Assembly: GCA_036346405.1 (NCBI GenBank)
Contig: CM070553.1
Span: 75,208,976 to 75,272,975 of the forward strand
Direction: 5' to 3'
Source of the DNA: Phyllostachys edulis
Lineage: Eukaryota > Streptophyta > Magnoliopsida > Poales > Poaceae
DNA length: 64,000 bases
Of this stretch, positions 55,217 to 64,000 are shown one piece after another. The notes beneath the pieces were generated by a model, which was given only the letters and a program-made list of their open reading frames with translations, was not told the DNA's origin and ran no database searches. The position numbers and the translations under genes are program-made. How positions within the stretch are numbered: the stretch's first letter is position 1; each line of letters begins with the position of its first letter.

Positions 55217-56568
55217 CTAAACGTGAAAATACGACAAATCAATTGAAGTTCAAATAAAATCAAGACGACAGTTTAAACTAACTCTAAATAAAATAATTAT
55301 ATTTTATTTGACTAGATAATAATTTTATAAAACTTTATAAGTTTGAAACACTCAATTTGGAATTAGGAAATAAAAGATATGAATTTTACAAGCTTAAATC
55401 CTAAATTTGTAATTTAAATAGTTTAACTTGAAATGACAATTTAAACTAATTCCAAATAAACAAATTTTAATTTATTAAGCTAGATAATATTTTTATAAAA
55501 TTTTAGATATTTAATTCACTAAATTTGAAGTTGTACAATGTAGTTATGAATTTTACAAATGTTAACCTAAATTTGGATTTGAATGAATTTCTAAATTCTA
55601 AAACAGAACTAAACTGAACTCCTAATTGAATAACTATATTTTATTTAGTGAGACAATAGTTTTCTAAGATTTTAGCAACTGAAATCATCCAATTTGGAAT
55701 TATGATTCAAAAGATATGAATTTTACAAGTTTAATTCCTAAATTAGTAGTTTAAATTATTTCAAATTCAAACAGACAGTTCAAACCTACTCCAATTCAAA
55801 TTTTTATATTTTATTTATCTGGGTATTAATTTTATAAAATTTTAGAAGTTGGAATCACCTAATTTGGAGTTAGGATGCAAAAGTTATGAATTTTACAAAT
55901 TAAATCCTAAATCTGTTATTTAAATCAATTTCCTGAATTATTTTCTAAAAGAAAATCTAATTATTGCGCAAGGTGACGCCAGCAGTGGAATTTCGGAATT
56001 AAATAAATAAAAACAAAATCCGACAATGGGCCCCTTGTGTCAGAGACACGGCCCACGTGGACTCAGTCCACGGGCCTTGCGCACAGGGAGGGGTGTGAGG
56101 TGGCATGGTTTGTGCCACCCGTGCGAACTTGGCGACGTGGCACCACGGTGGCGATGACGTGGCGTGGCCATGTAGGCACGGTGAGGGGTGGCGCTCGGTG
56201 GCGGGCTCGCCAGCGTTAGGGATTCCCATGAGGGCCATGGTGGTACCAAAGGGAGAGCGAACGCTACCGAGTCCAACACACCTTGATGCTAGCGGGCGCG
56301 GATGGTCGGCGGCGAAGCTCGAAAAGCGGCGGCGGCGGCACGGCTACGGCGGCGAGATTGGTCCCAAGCCCGGTAAAGGATGCGCAAGACGGGTAGAGTG
56401 AAGCGTGGCGGTCTTGATGAGGTAGTCGCGACGACGATGAGCCCTTGAGGTCGCGGAATTGGTGAAGAATCATGCGCGGTGGCCGGGCGAAGACTTCAAA
56501 TCGCGAAACCGAGAGGGGAGAGGAGGAGGGTGACGCACGTAGATGAGGAGATTGCCGCACCCTGCTCC

Positions 56569-56575
56569 CTTTATA
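56569..56575 (-). promoter_or_regulatory. Candidate TATA box of the E LTR
   Basis: TATAAAG on the minus strand (CCCCTATAAAGGGAGC), followed ~115 nt later by an ATG frame with donor AAG|GTGTGT near 56288. The position matches the TATA of the B family relative to alpha. Confidence 0.5.
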
Positions 56576-57301
56576 GGGGCCGGGCGAGAGAGGAGGAGAT
56601 CGTGGGCGGGGATCGTGGCGGCCGTGGCGGTTGGGCGCATGGGCTAACCGGCAAAATCGTGTGCGGGGATGGAGGATAAGGCCGGGAGTGGACGCGGTGT
56701 GAGGCGCGGAAGTGGGTGCGCGTGGCCACGTGAGGAGAGGGGGTGGGAAGAGCGGCGTTGACGAGCTCCACGATGCGGCAATGGCGGCGGCCTGGGCTAA
56801 CCCGCGCGAAGAAGAAGGAGGTGGAGAAGATGGTGCGGAGACGGTTGGATCTTGATCGTGGGGGCGGTAAGGGGTCAGGCGTGGTAGCGCAGAAGGCTGC
56901 CGGATCTCAATCCGACGGTGGAAAAGAGAGGGAGTGGCACAAGGCTGCTGCGCGCACTGGCCACAATGGGTCACAAGAAGGAGGGTTTTGGGCCGAGCTA
57001 GGTTTCGCCCAAGCATTGCTGAGGGTTTTCTTTTAGTTTTTCTATTTTAAATAATCTAGTTAATTCCTTTTAGACTTAGAAAATAGTAAAAAGAGTCCAA
57101 AAATTCTACAAAAATTCTCATAAATCCTTAGAGACATTTTAGACTTAATAAAATTATTCCCAACTTAAACTTGATAATAAATTTTGTAATTAAATTATTT
57201 TAGCTTTAAAACATTTAGGAAAAGCTTTTAAAATTTCAGAAAATTCACAAATTCAAATAAGTTTTAAACTTTAACCAAATTTGAAATTTTGGGCTGTTAC
57301 A

Positions 57302-57320
57302 AACCTCCCCCTTAAGGGAA
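57302..57320 (-). other. Element E polypurine tract
   Basis: CCCTTAAGGGGGAGGTT directly before TGTAACAG on the minus strand. Confidence 0.8.
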
Positions 57321-57329
57321 TCTCGACCC

Positions 57330-59303
57330 GAGATTCGTGGATTGATCAAGCAGAAGGTGGGATACCCACTTTTAATGTCTTCTTCCTACTCCCAAGTGGC
57401 TTCACTTTCGTGGTGGTGGCTCCAATCGAACTTTGTATGAACGGATGATCTTGTTCCGTGACACGCTCATGCGGCGCCTAGAATCTTGATCGGTTGCTCC
57501 ACATAGGTGAGGTCCTCTTGAAGATCAATGCTTTCCGTATGGTCCGATCTTCCCAAGACTCGAAGGCATTTCTTTAGTCAGAAACATGGAAGACATTGTG
57601 TACAGTGGACAAAGATGCTGGTAGCTCAAGCTGATATGCAACTTCACCTCTTCTTGCCAAAATCTTGTAAGGTCCCACAAATCTGGGTGCGAGTTTTCCT
57701 TTGGTTCGGAACCTTCTTACTCCTCGGAGTGGAGTAACTCGAGATAGACAAAATCTCCTTCGCAAGGTCAACTCTCCGAGGATTATCAAGATAACTCTTC
57801 TCGCCGGGTTTGAGCTACTTTCAGATGCTCTCTTATTGCCTTAACCTTACTCTCACTTCTTTGATCAACTCGCCCAAAGAACTCGATGCTCTCCTACTTC
57901 ATCCCATATAAGCGAGTTCGCATTTCGCCATACAAAGCCTCAAATGGGGACATTTGAAGACCGGCTTGGTAGCTATTGTTATACGAAAATTCTCAGATAG
58001 GGCAAATTCTTGTCCCAACTTTTTCCGTAATCCAAGGCGAGGCTCAAGCATGTCTTCAAGAATCTGCTGACTCTGCTCGTTACGCCCATCCGCTCATGGG
58101 TGATAGGCGGTCTTGAAATTGAGTCCGGTTCCCAAAGCTTCATGCGCATCGCCAAAATCTTCACGTAAACTATGATCCTCTATCGGACACCCATCTTCTT
58201 GGGTACTCCATGCGCATGCACTATCTTGGCCATATACAATTCTCGCCAACTTATCGCCGTAGGTGGTCTTGACCGAAGGAAGTCACCTACTTTTGTTAAC
58301 CGATCAATTATCACCCAGATGGAATCACATCCCGATCGAGTCCTAGGAAGTCCGGTGATGAAATCCATACCAACTTCTTCCCACTTCCACTGGGGATCGG
58401 CAACGGTTGTAACAAACCGGTGGTCTTTAATGTTCTCGCTTTGACTCACGACAAACATCACAACGGGCTACTTAACTCAAAGAATTACCCGCTTCATGTC
58501 GACCCACCAAGATCTTTCCTTAAGATCCCGGTACATCTTGGTACCGCCAGGTGAATGGAATAAGGCGACTCATGGGCTTCCTTCGAATCGATCGCTTTAA
58601 ATCCTCGCCGATCCGGTACGCAGATGCGTTCCCGAACCATACTGTTCCTTCCTCATCTTCGTGAACTCAAGCTTTGCCTCTTCTCATATTCTTCTTGATC
58701 TCCTTGATGTCTTCATCTACTAATTGCTTTTCTTTGATTTGACTCAAGTGTTGGTTGAACTTCCAAAGCATTCACACATCCTTGCTCAACAATCTCCAAG
58801 TTCGGATGCTTCAATTCTTCATACAACTCGGGTGATTCTCCGAACCAAGATGGTATTGCAATACGCCTTCTGCGCAGGGGCATCCGCAACTACATTTGCC
58901 TTGCCCGATGGTAATGGATCTCAAGGTCATAATCCTTTATCAATTCTAGCCATCTTCTCGCTTGGAGATTAAGGTCGACCGAGTGAATATGTACTTAAGA
59001 CTCTTATGATCCGTGAAAACTTCACAAATGTTACCGATGAGGTAATGACGCCAGATCTTCAATGCATGCACAATCGCCGCTAGCTCAAGGTCATGAGTTG
59101 ATAATTCCTTCATGTGGCCTCAATCGACGAGATGCGTAAGATACAACCTTGCCCTCCCGCATCAATACGCAACCTAGTCCTTGACGAGAGGCGCCGCAGA
59201 AAATCACAAAATCTTTATGAATATCTGGTAGGACCAATACAAAGTCTTTGAAACTAGTCTCGCTCTTCACTCTTGGAAACTCTCCTCGCAAGCATCCGAC
59301 CAT
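57330..59303 (-). pseudogene. Element E RNase H, integrase and chromodomain relics
   Basis: Fragments in several frames. RNase H LPDIHKDFVIFCGASRQGLG has the catalytic Asp of CDAS changed to Gly. Integrase WKWEEVGMDFITGLPRT, IWVIIDRLTKV and IVHAHGVPKK follow, then GKLAPRFVGPYKIL, VAYQLELPASLSTVHNVFHV and a chromodomain trace (WSHHHESEATWE) near 57400. Numerous one- and two-base deletions separate them. Order and content match element B. Confidence 0.85.
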
Positions 59304-59437
59304 TCAAATTTCTTCTCCTTTTTGGTTGAGTCATTGGTCTTGCTAATTTGGAGAAACCTTCAATGAATCATGCGGTAATACCCACCAATCCAAGGAAACT
59401 TCTCACCTCTGTGATGACTTGGGTTGTTTCCAATCCA

Positions 59438-60358
59438 TTACCGCTCGACTTTGGTCGATCTACTAAGAACTCCTCCTGCGGACACAATATGTCCAAGGAA
59501 TCCCACTTGACTTAGCCAAAATTCGCACTTGTCAATTTGGCATAAAGTCGGTTCTCCCCGAAGTTTTCCCAAAATTAACCTGAGGTGGTTCTCATGTTCT
59601 TCTTCATTCTTCGAATAGACGAGGATGTCATCGATGAAAACAACCACAAACTTATCCAAGAATTCCATGAACACTTTGTTCATCATATTCATGAAGTAAG
59701 CAGGGGCGTTCGTCAAACCGAAGGACATTACCGTGAACTCGTACAATCCATATCTAGTGGTGAAGGCTGTCTTCGGAATATCTTCTGGTCTGATCTTCAG
59801 TTGATGATAGCCAGATCTCAAATCAATCTTCGAGAATACGCTTGCTCCTTTCAATTGATCGAACAGATCGTCAATCCTAGGTAGCGGGTACTTGTTCTTG
59901 ATTGTCACTTCATTGAGTGACCTATAATCCACACACATCCTCATACTGTTGTCTTTCTTCTTGACAAACAGTACCGGTGCCCCCCAAGGTGATGAACTTG
60001 GCCGAATATATCCTTTGCTCCGCAACTCTTCAATTTGTTTCTTCATCTCTGCCAATTCATTAGCCGGCATTCTATAGGGTCGCTTCGAGATTGGAGCGGT
60101 CCCTGGGACTAAGTCAATTAAGAACATTATGTCCCTGTCCGGTGGCATGCCGGGTAAATCATCAGGAAAGACATCCGGGAATTCTTGCACCACTGGTATA
60201 TCTTCAAGCTTTAACTCCTTCAAGCTGGTCAGAATGGAACTTCCTCCGGTACAGGTATTGGGCTTGAACTCAACTGTGACTCCTTCCTCATTGGTGAGAG
60301 TAATAGACCTATTGGCACAATCTATCCGCCCTGATTCTTGGCTAGCTACCCATTCCAA
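59438..60358 (-). pseudogene. Element E protease end and reverse transcriptase (306 open codons)
   Basis: Longest open piece of E. It starts in the protease C-terminus (MEWVASQESGRIDCANRSIT), crosses the linker FPDVFPDDLPGMPPDRD and covers RT fingers and palm: RPSSSPWGAPVLFVKKKD, MCVDYRSLNEVTIKNKYP, FSKIDLRSGYHQL and VVFIDDILVYSK with both Asp residues of the FIDD box. A frameshift follows near 59530 (LRGEPTLCQIDKCEFWL). The RT core residues appear intact, so loss of function comes from frame breaks on both sides. Confidence 0.9.
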
Positions 60359-60528
60359 GTATTACATCCAGCCTTGAGAATGCAAGACTATCAAGTCTCG
60401 CCATGAAGGAAACTCCTGATATCTCCAGGTAAGATTCGCATAGAGAATCGGTTCTCATTTCGAGCCCGGGAATGGATTATCATAGGATTACTTAATGGAG
60501 AAATAGGTAACCCATTTTGCCCACAAAC

Positions 60529-61725
60529 TTATTGGATACAAAAGAATGCGAAGCTCCTAATCAAACAGTAATCGATCTTTGGTATCGAATTAACAAGAAA
60601 CGCACCTGTGACGACGCCTGGTGCCGCTGAAGCTTCCTCTGCTGTGACGTGATTCACACGTCCCTTCGTGAACTGGCCCGCCGGCTTTGGGGCGCCGCCA
60701 GTGGCTGGTACTCCTGATGCCGCTTCGACCGGTGTCGCAGATCGCCGCCTCTTCGGCATTTGTTTGCATAATGTCCATCCTCGCTGTAATGGAAGCATGT
60801 CACTCCTGCCATCTTGATGAAGTTGGGTTCTTCTGAAACCGCCCGCAGATGCATTGTTGCGAAGCCGGAAGAGTTGGAGCGCCGTGCGTGCATCGAGCTC
60901 GGGTGTAGAAGATCGAACCTTCCACTCGAGGTGGCCGAGGCCGAGCAGACGAGGCTTGGGTTGCCCTCCGAGTTGAACTTCGAGCGCCATCCTCCGCTTG
61001 CAGTTCTCCATCTGCGCAGATGTTTGGCCTCTGGCAAAGCTTTATTCACTAACCGCCGGAAGTCGCAGTAGTCATTGGAGACCACCGATCGAGATCTCAT
61101 CGCTCAAACCATCCATGAACCTTTCTCGCTTTTCTTCATCACTAGCCACATCTGCCCGGGCATAGCGAGCAAGTCGTTGAACTTGTGCAGTATTCACCCA
61201 CCGTGGCGGTTGCCTTGTTTGAGCGCTGTGGAACTCTTTCTTCTTTAGGGTCATTATCCTCATGGGAATATGTGCATGGCGGAAAGCCCGCACAAACTCC
61301 TCCCAAGAAATAGTCTGCGATCGGCATGGGAGATGTTGTAGTTATCCCACCATTCGATGCGGGACCGTGAGTGGTGAGAGGCAAACAGACTCTCTCACGA
61401 CAAGACATCGAGTGATATCCAGCTTCTTCCGATAGCACGGATCCATCCATCGGCATCCATCGGCTCTGGTCTTCTTTGGAGAAGGTTTGTTAGGCGATGC
61501 GCATGAAATCGCCATGGTCAATCTCTGCGCGGTGGAGGTGGTGGTGCGATCCGAGCCGCTGCTCAGACATTCTCGCACGCCGTTGAGGGATCGAGCTAGG
61601 AGGTTAATCGATGATTCTGGTTTTCCATCATCCGACGCCAACTGGTCCTTCACCGGCGGTGGTGGTTGTTGCACGGATCCTCCCGTAATCAAGCGTCTTC
61701 GTTGCCCGACCTCGGACATCGCCAT
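60529..61725 (-). pseudogene. Element E gag relic
   Basis: Gag-domain fragments in three frames: MRAFRHAHIPMRIMTLKKKE, ERFMDGLSDEI, DYCDFRRLVNKAL. The CCHC knuckle reads CFHYSEDGHYANKC, with the second Cys replaced by Tyr. The N-terminus near 61725 (MAMSEVGQRRRLITGG) is a plausible start but is not supported by the ATATGGCAACAGG motif of A and B. Confidence 0.78.
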
Positions 61726-62045
61726 CGCCGCAGACGGTGGTCACCATCTGCTAGAACTCCAAAGATTTAGGAGAGATAGACAGATAGGAAGTTCTAAAGG
61801 GTAAATTCTAATGTTCCCAAGAACACAAAGAGCACACAAGACAAAGAGCAGATTTTTCCAAAAGTTCCTTTATTAAGTCATTTTATTCAAAGATTATGGC
61901 TACCACAAATAAGATAGTAGCTCATAATTCGCAACTAAAGATCGAGCTAACAGGAAGATAACTATAATGGAGTATCGGGGTATAATCCGCTCATCGAGCT
62001 AGCCTCGCTGCCTTGTAGCTAGCTAGCTCTGCAGCTTACGGTCTT
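61726..62045 (-). other. Element E spacer between ORF0 remnant and gag
   Basis: About 320 bp, comparable to the ~400 bp spacer of B. No coding frame or other signal seen. Confidence 0.5.
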
Positions 62046-62137
62046 TCACTTCTTCTCGCTTCTTGTAGTCTGCTTACGAGCGCTGAGCAAGTCATTCAAG
62101 GTGTTTCCGTAGGCGTAATCCAAAGCCTTAGCCAGAT
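62046..62137 (-). pseudogene. Possible C-terminal remnant of ORF0 in element E
   Basis: Frame ending LAKALDYAYGNTLNDLLSAR, KQTTRSEKK, TGA at 62048-62046, cut at its 5' end by LTR H. It occupies the position of ORF0 relative to gag in B. No residue similarity to B's ORF0 C-terminus is evident, so the assignment rests on position. Confidence 0.35.
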
Positions 62138-62421
62138 TGTCGGGACCCCGGGTAAGCAACCCCAGGACCCTCTGTGTATTCTGAACTAGTCCCATGATCA
62201 ATAGCTAGCTCACACAGCTTGCAACATCGGTGTAATCATAACCACACAACCAAACAAAAGATGAAGCATAAATTAATAATATTAAGCAAAAGGGACCTTA
62301 TGGTCAAGTCTACAACGATTGCCACATAGGGCTAAAGACAACAGAGTAATCTTGCAATGAGAACAAAACATCTGGTGGAGGTCACCCAATATGCCCACCG
62401 CAATCGAGTGAAGGACGCGAC

Positions 62422-62489
62422 CTAATTCGCAAAGTCTTCAAAGAAGTCTTCCTCAGAGAACTCGAAGTTCGTTGGATCACCTTCCTCTG
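62422..62489 (-). other. LTR exon-like segment beta (H, open)
   Basis: Acceptor CTCTGTTTAAATCAG, then with one carried base AEEGDPTNFEFSEEDFFEDF, AN, TAG at 62424-62422. Ten acidic residues in 22. Confidence 0.5.
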
Positions 62490-62516
62490 CTGATTTAAAC
62501 AGAGGGCGCAAGGCCA

Positions 62517-62537
62517 TGAGTACTTTGAATGTACTCA
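62517..62537. other. TGAGTAC hairpin (H)
   Basis: TGAGTAC, loop TTTGAAT, GTACTCA; ends ~28 nt before the beta acceptor in sense. Confidence 0.75.
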
Positions 62538-62809
62538 GCAAGTCATAGTGAATTGTATGCAAGTAATATTTATGCAAGGCTTAACAAGGATAGCTTTATG
62601 GCTAATTTGCGGGAAGCATTACTTGACAGAAAATACAATAAGTAGATTGCAAAGCATAATTTAGAAGACTAATACATAAGTAAACAATTTTCTTTGAAAC
62701 AACTAGTGAACACCCTGTTCACTTTCCAACCATTGACCATCAACAAGATTCGACCAAACCATTCCATCATTTTCGACAAAAGTTCTACCCCTTGCGTGAA
62801 ATCACTGTG

Positions 62810-62880
62810 CATGTCCATAACCGGGACACGGCTATTCAATAGTTTTACACTCTGCAGAGATTGTACAATTTTGACCCACA
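62810..62880 (-). promoter_or_regulatory. Conserved LTR block (H)
   Basis: GCATGTCCATAACCGGGACA, GGCTATTCAATAG, CTCTGCAGAG, TTGACCCACAAG. Confidence 0.75.
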
Positions 62881-63786
62881 AGACACGAATTTCTAGTTTG
62901 TTCTAATATATCTATGCCACCGCCACTACCTTAGGTAAGCAGCCTAGAGCACGTGACAAGGCTTTTACAAAGTTCTGCTTCGACTCGATTGCTCGCTAAG
63001 GTTTCGCCTCCATCCGCCCCCTCTTGCGCTGTTCCCAACCAAACAGAACCAACCAAGATATTACTAATTAGTCACCAGTCTATCCCAATCTAGACATGTG
63101 GTTGTACGGTTATGGCCTGCATCAATGGTTCAAGGTTAAGTCCTTAGTTGGTTGCTCGACGAGACGGTTCCATCGCTCCAAGTGTGCATTCTGGCACCCA
63201 CCTTTTCCACCACCCACTCGTCCGAGCATAAATCATTTTCGCTCAACTCGCCAAATGACCACCCTAGTCATGGCACAACATCTTTTAACAAAAGTGGCTC
63301 GCCACGGTTCCATAATTTCCTTTAGTCAAATTCATCATGTTGGGTTCAACCCACCAGAGGACCACCCTAGTCATGGCACCGAAGTTTTAGTACGGTGACA
63401 ACAAATGTCGTGGTCTCACACAGACCACACTTCATTTTAATCAAGAACACCGCCGCTACTACACAAGCCACTTAACCGGCTGTTGGGGTAAACTCATATT
63501 GAATGATTCAAGGCGAGACCGACATCTACCAAAGCATGGCTAAGCAAACACGATACCCATGTTGGTATTACAATAACGTCCAACTAGTAATTAACCATCC
63601 TAAGGTGTCCAAGGAGTTATGTCATTCAAGGATACATGTCGATTGCAATTTATCAAGGAGGCATATGGCAATTAGGTAATTAACTAAACCCAAAACCATT
63701 TATTATAAAATTAGCCATGCATGTTTATATCAAACAATATACTTTTATAAAGATGGGTTCAACATGATCAAAGGTCTATGACTTGC

Positions 63787-63849
63787 CTTCGTTGAAGAGT
63801 AGCGGTGCTTCGGTCGTCGGTTCTGCGAAATCTTCCGAAACGCCGGAAC
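63787..63849 (-). other. LTR exon-like segment alpha (H, open)
   Basis: 63 nt: acceptor TTTGCGCGTATAG, two carried bases, SGVSEDFAEPTTEAPLLFNE, one carried base, GC donor AACGAAG|GCAAGT. Same length and phases as D2's alpha. Confidence 0.5.
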
Positions 63850-64000
63850 CTATACGCGCAAACAAAGCTAAATAAATAAAACAACTCCAAATAAAATTCA
63901 AATAAATACCAAATAAATATTAATAGGAAGACAAGGATTTTAGATGAATTTAGAAATTTGAATCACTCGAATCGGAGTTCGAATGAAGAAGTTACGGCCT

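Larger units (their letters stand above)
53700..57301 (-). repeat. Element E 3' LTR (3602 bp)
   Basis: Starts TGTAACAGCCCAAAAT at 57301 and ends at TGTCGGACCCGG (plus) at 53700. Flank GAGGA at 53695-53699. Contents in sense: U3 with GC-rich part, TATAAAG 56575-56569, AT-rich interval 55980-55220, alpha 55216-55151, block 54402-54331, beta start 53973. Confidence 0.85.
53700..62137 (-). mobile_element. Element E: degraded Tekay/Del-like gypsy element, 5' end displaced by H
   Basis: Minus strand: 3' LTR 53700-57301, polypurine tract 57302-57320, heavily frameshifted pol 57330-60358 and gag 60529-61725, leader 61726-62137 with a coding-like tail. The LTR at 62138 does not pair with 53700-57301, so E's own 5' LTR is outside the window. 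Confidence 0.82.
62138..64000 (-). repeat. H: 5'-truncated view of a long LTR (runs off the window)
   Basis: Left terminus TGTCGGGACCCC at 62138, flank CAGAT. Body in minus orientation: beta 62489-62422, hairpin 62517-62537, block 62880-62810, alpha 63849-63787, AT-rich sequence after 63850. It resembles G more than E's 3' LTR. Confidence 0.8.

Noticed and set aside
56264..57016. 250-codon minus-strand frame
   Set aside because: It spans the E LTR promoter (crosses the TATA box), is GC-rich and low-complexity (Pro/Ser/Arg), and has no homology I recognise. Only its last ~70 codons could be a first LTR exon; the rest is a composition effect.

Overview
The window looks like intergenic DNA from a grass (Poaceae-type monocot) nuclear genome. 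I found no host gene, rRNA or tRNA gene. Almost every base falls in a stack of nested transposable elements, mostly Ty3/gypsy chromoviruses of the Tekay/Del kind (integrase with C-terminal chromodomain, iMet-tRNA primer site, very long LTRs of about 3.2 to 5.4 kb). One Ty1/copia solo LTR with an Angela/BARE-like terminus and one rolling-circle Helitron are also present. Every protein-coding frame that could be compared with an intact family member carries stops, frameshifts or lost catalytic residues, with one exception: a 245-codon frame (ORF0) in the leader of element B.

Layout, left to right. Element A (minus strand) runs from before base 1 to 30822. Its 3' LTR is 1-915, its degraded gag-pol is 1125-10396, and its primer site is at 11021-11032. 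Its 5' LTR is split into 11038-14174 and 29263-30822. A is interrupted twice by one long-LTR family: a solo LTR at 2601-7341 (TSD CTAAC) inside pol, and the full element B at 14175-29257 (TSD TGTCT) inside A's 5' LTR. B has ~4.5 kb LTRs, gag-pol with four in-frame stops, and ORF0 between primer site and gag. A sits in the 3' end of element C (plus strand), whose 3' LTR spans 30984-46467. That LTR is split by two solo LTRs of a third family, D2 (33087-38395) inside D1 (31478-42175), and by a copia solo LTR (43086-44635). C in turn sits in an old gypsy integrase relic F (46473-47019). F is also split by a Helitron (47020-51108, RPA-like and Pif1-like helicase pseudogenes). The Helitron is interrupted at 51109 by LTR sequence G, which is interrupted at 53700 by element E, whose leader is interrupted at 62138 by LTR H, which runs off the right edge. 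Nesting is at least five deep.

The most unusual signal lies inside the LTRs. LTRs of families B, C, D, E and H share an architecture that ordinary LTR biology does not predict. Downstream of the promoter region is a short exon-like segment (alpha) with a 3' splice site upstream and a GC-type 5' splice site (AAG|GCAAGY or GCGAGT) downstream. About 0.8-1.4 kb later comes a 3' splice site followed by an acidic segment (beta), usually ending in a stop. Joining alpha to beta keeps one reading frame in families C, D, H and B although the peptides have diverged. In all the long LTRs except C, the intron-like interval carries a conserved block around the palindrome CTATTCGAATAG and a TGAGTAC/GTACTCA hairpin just before the second acceptor. 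Separately, the upstream (U3) parts of these LTRs carry arrays of self-complementary units, most strikingly 42-nt GAGGTC...GACCTC hairpins in D1 and D2.

All coordinates and motifs were read by eye. No alignment, folding or database search was run.
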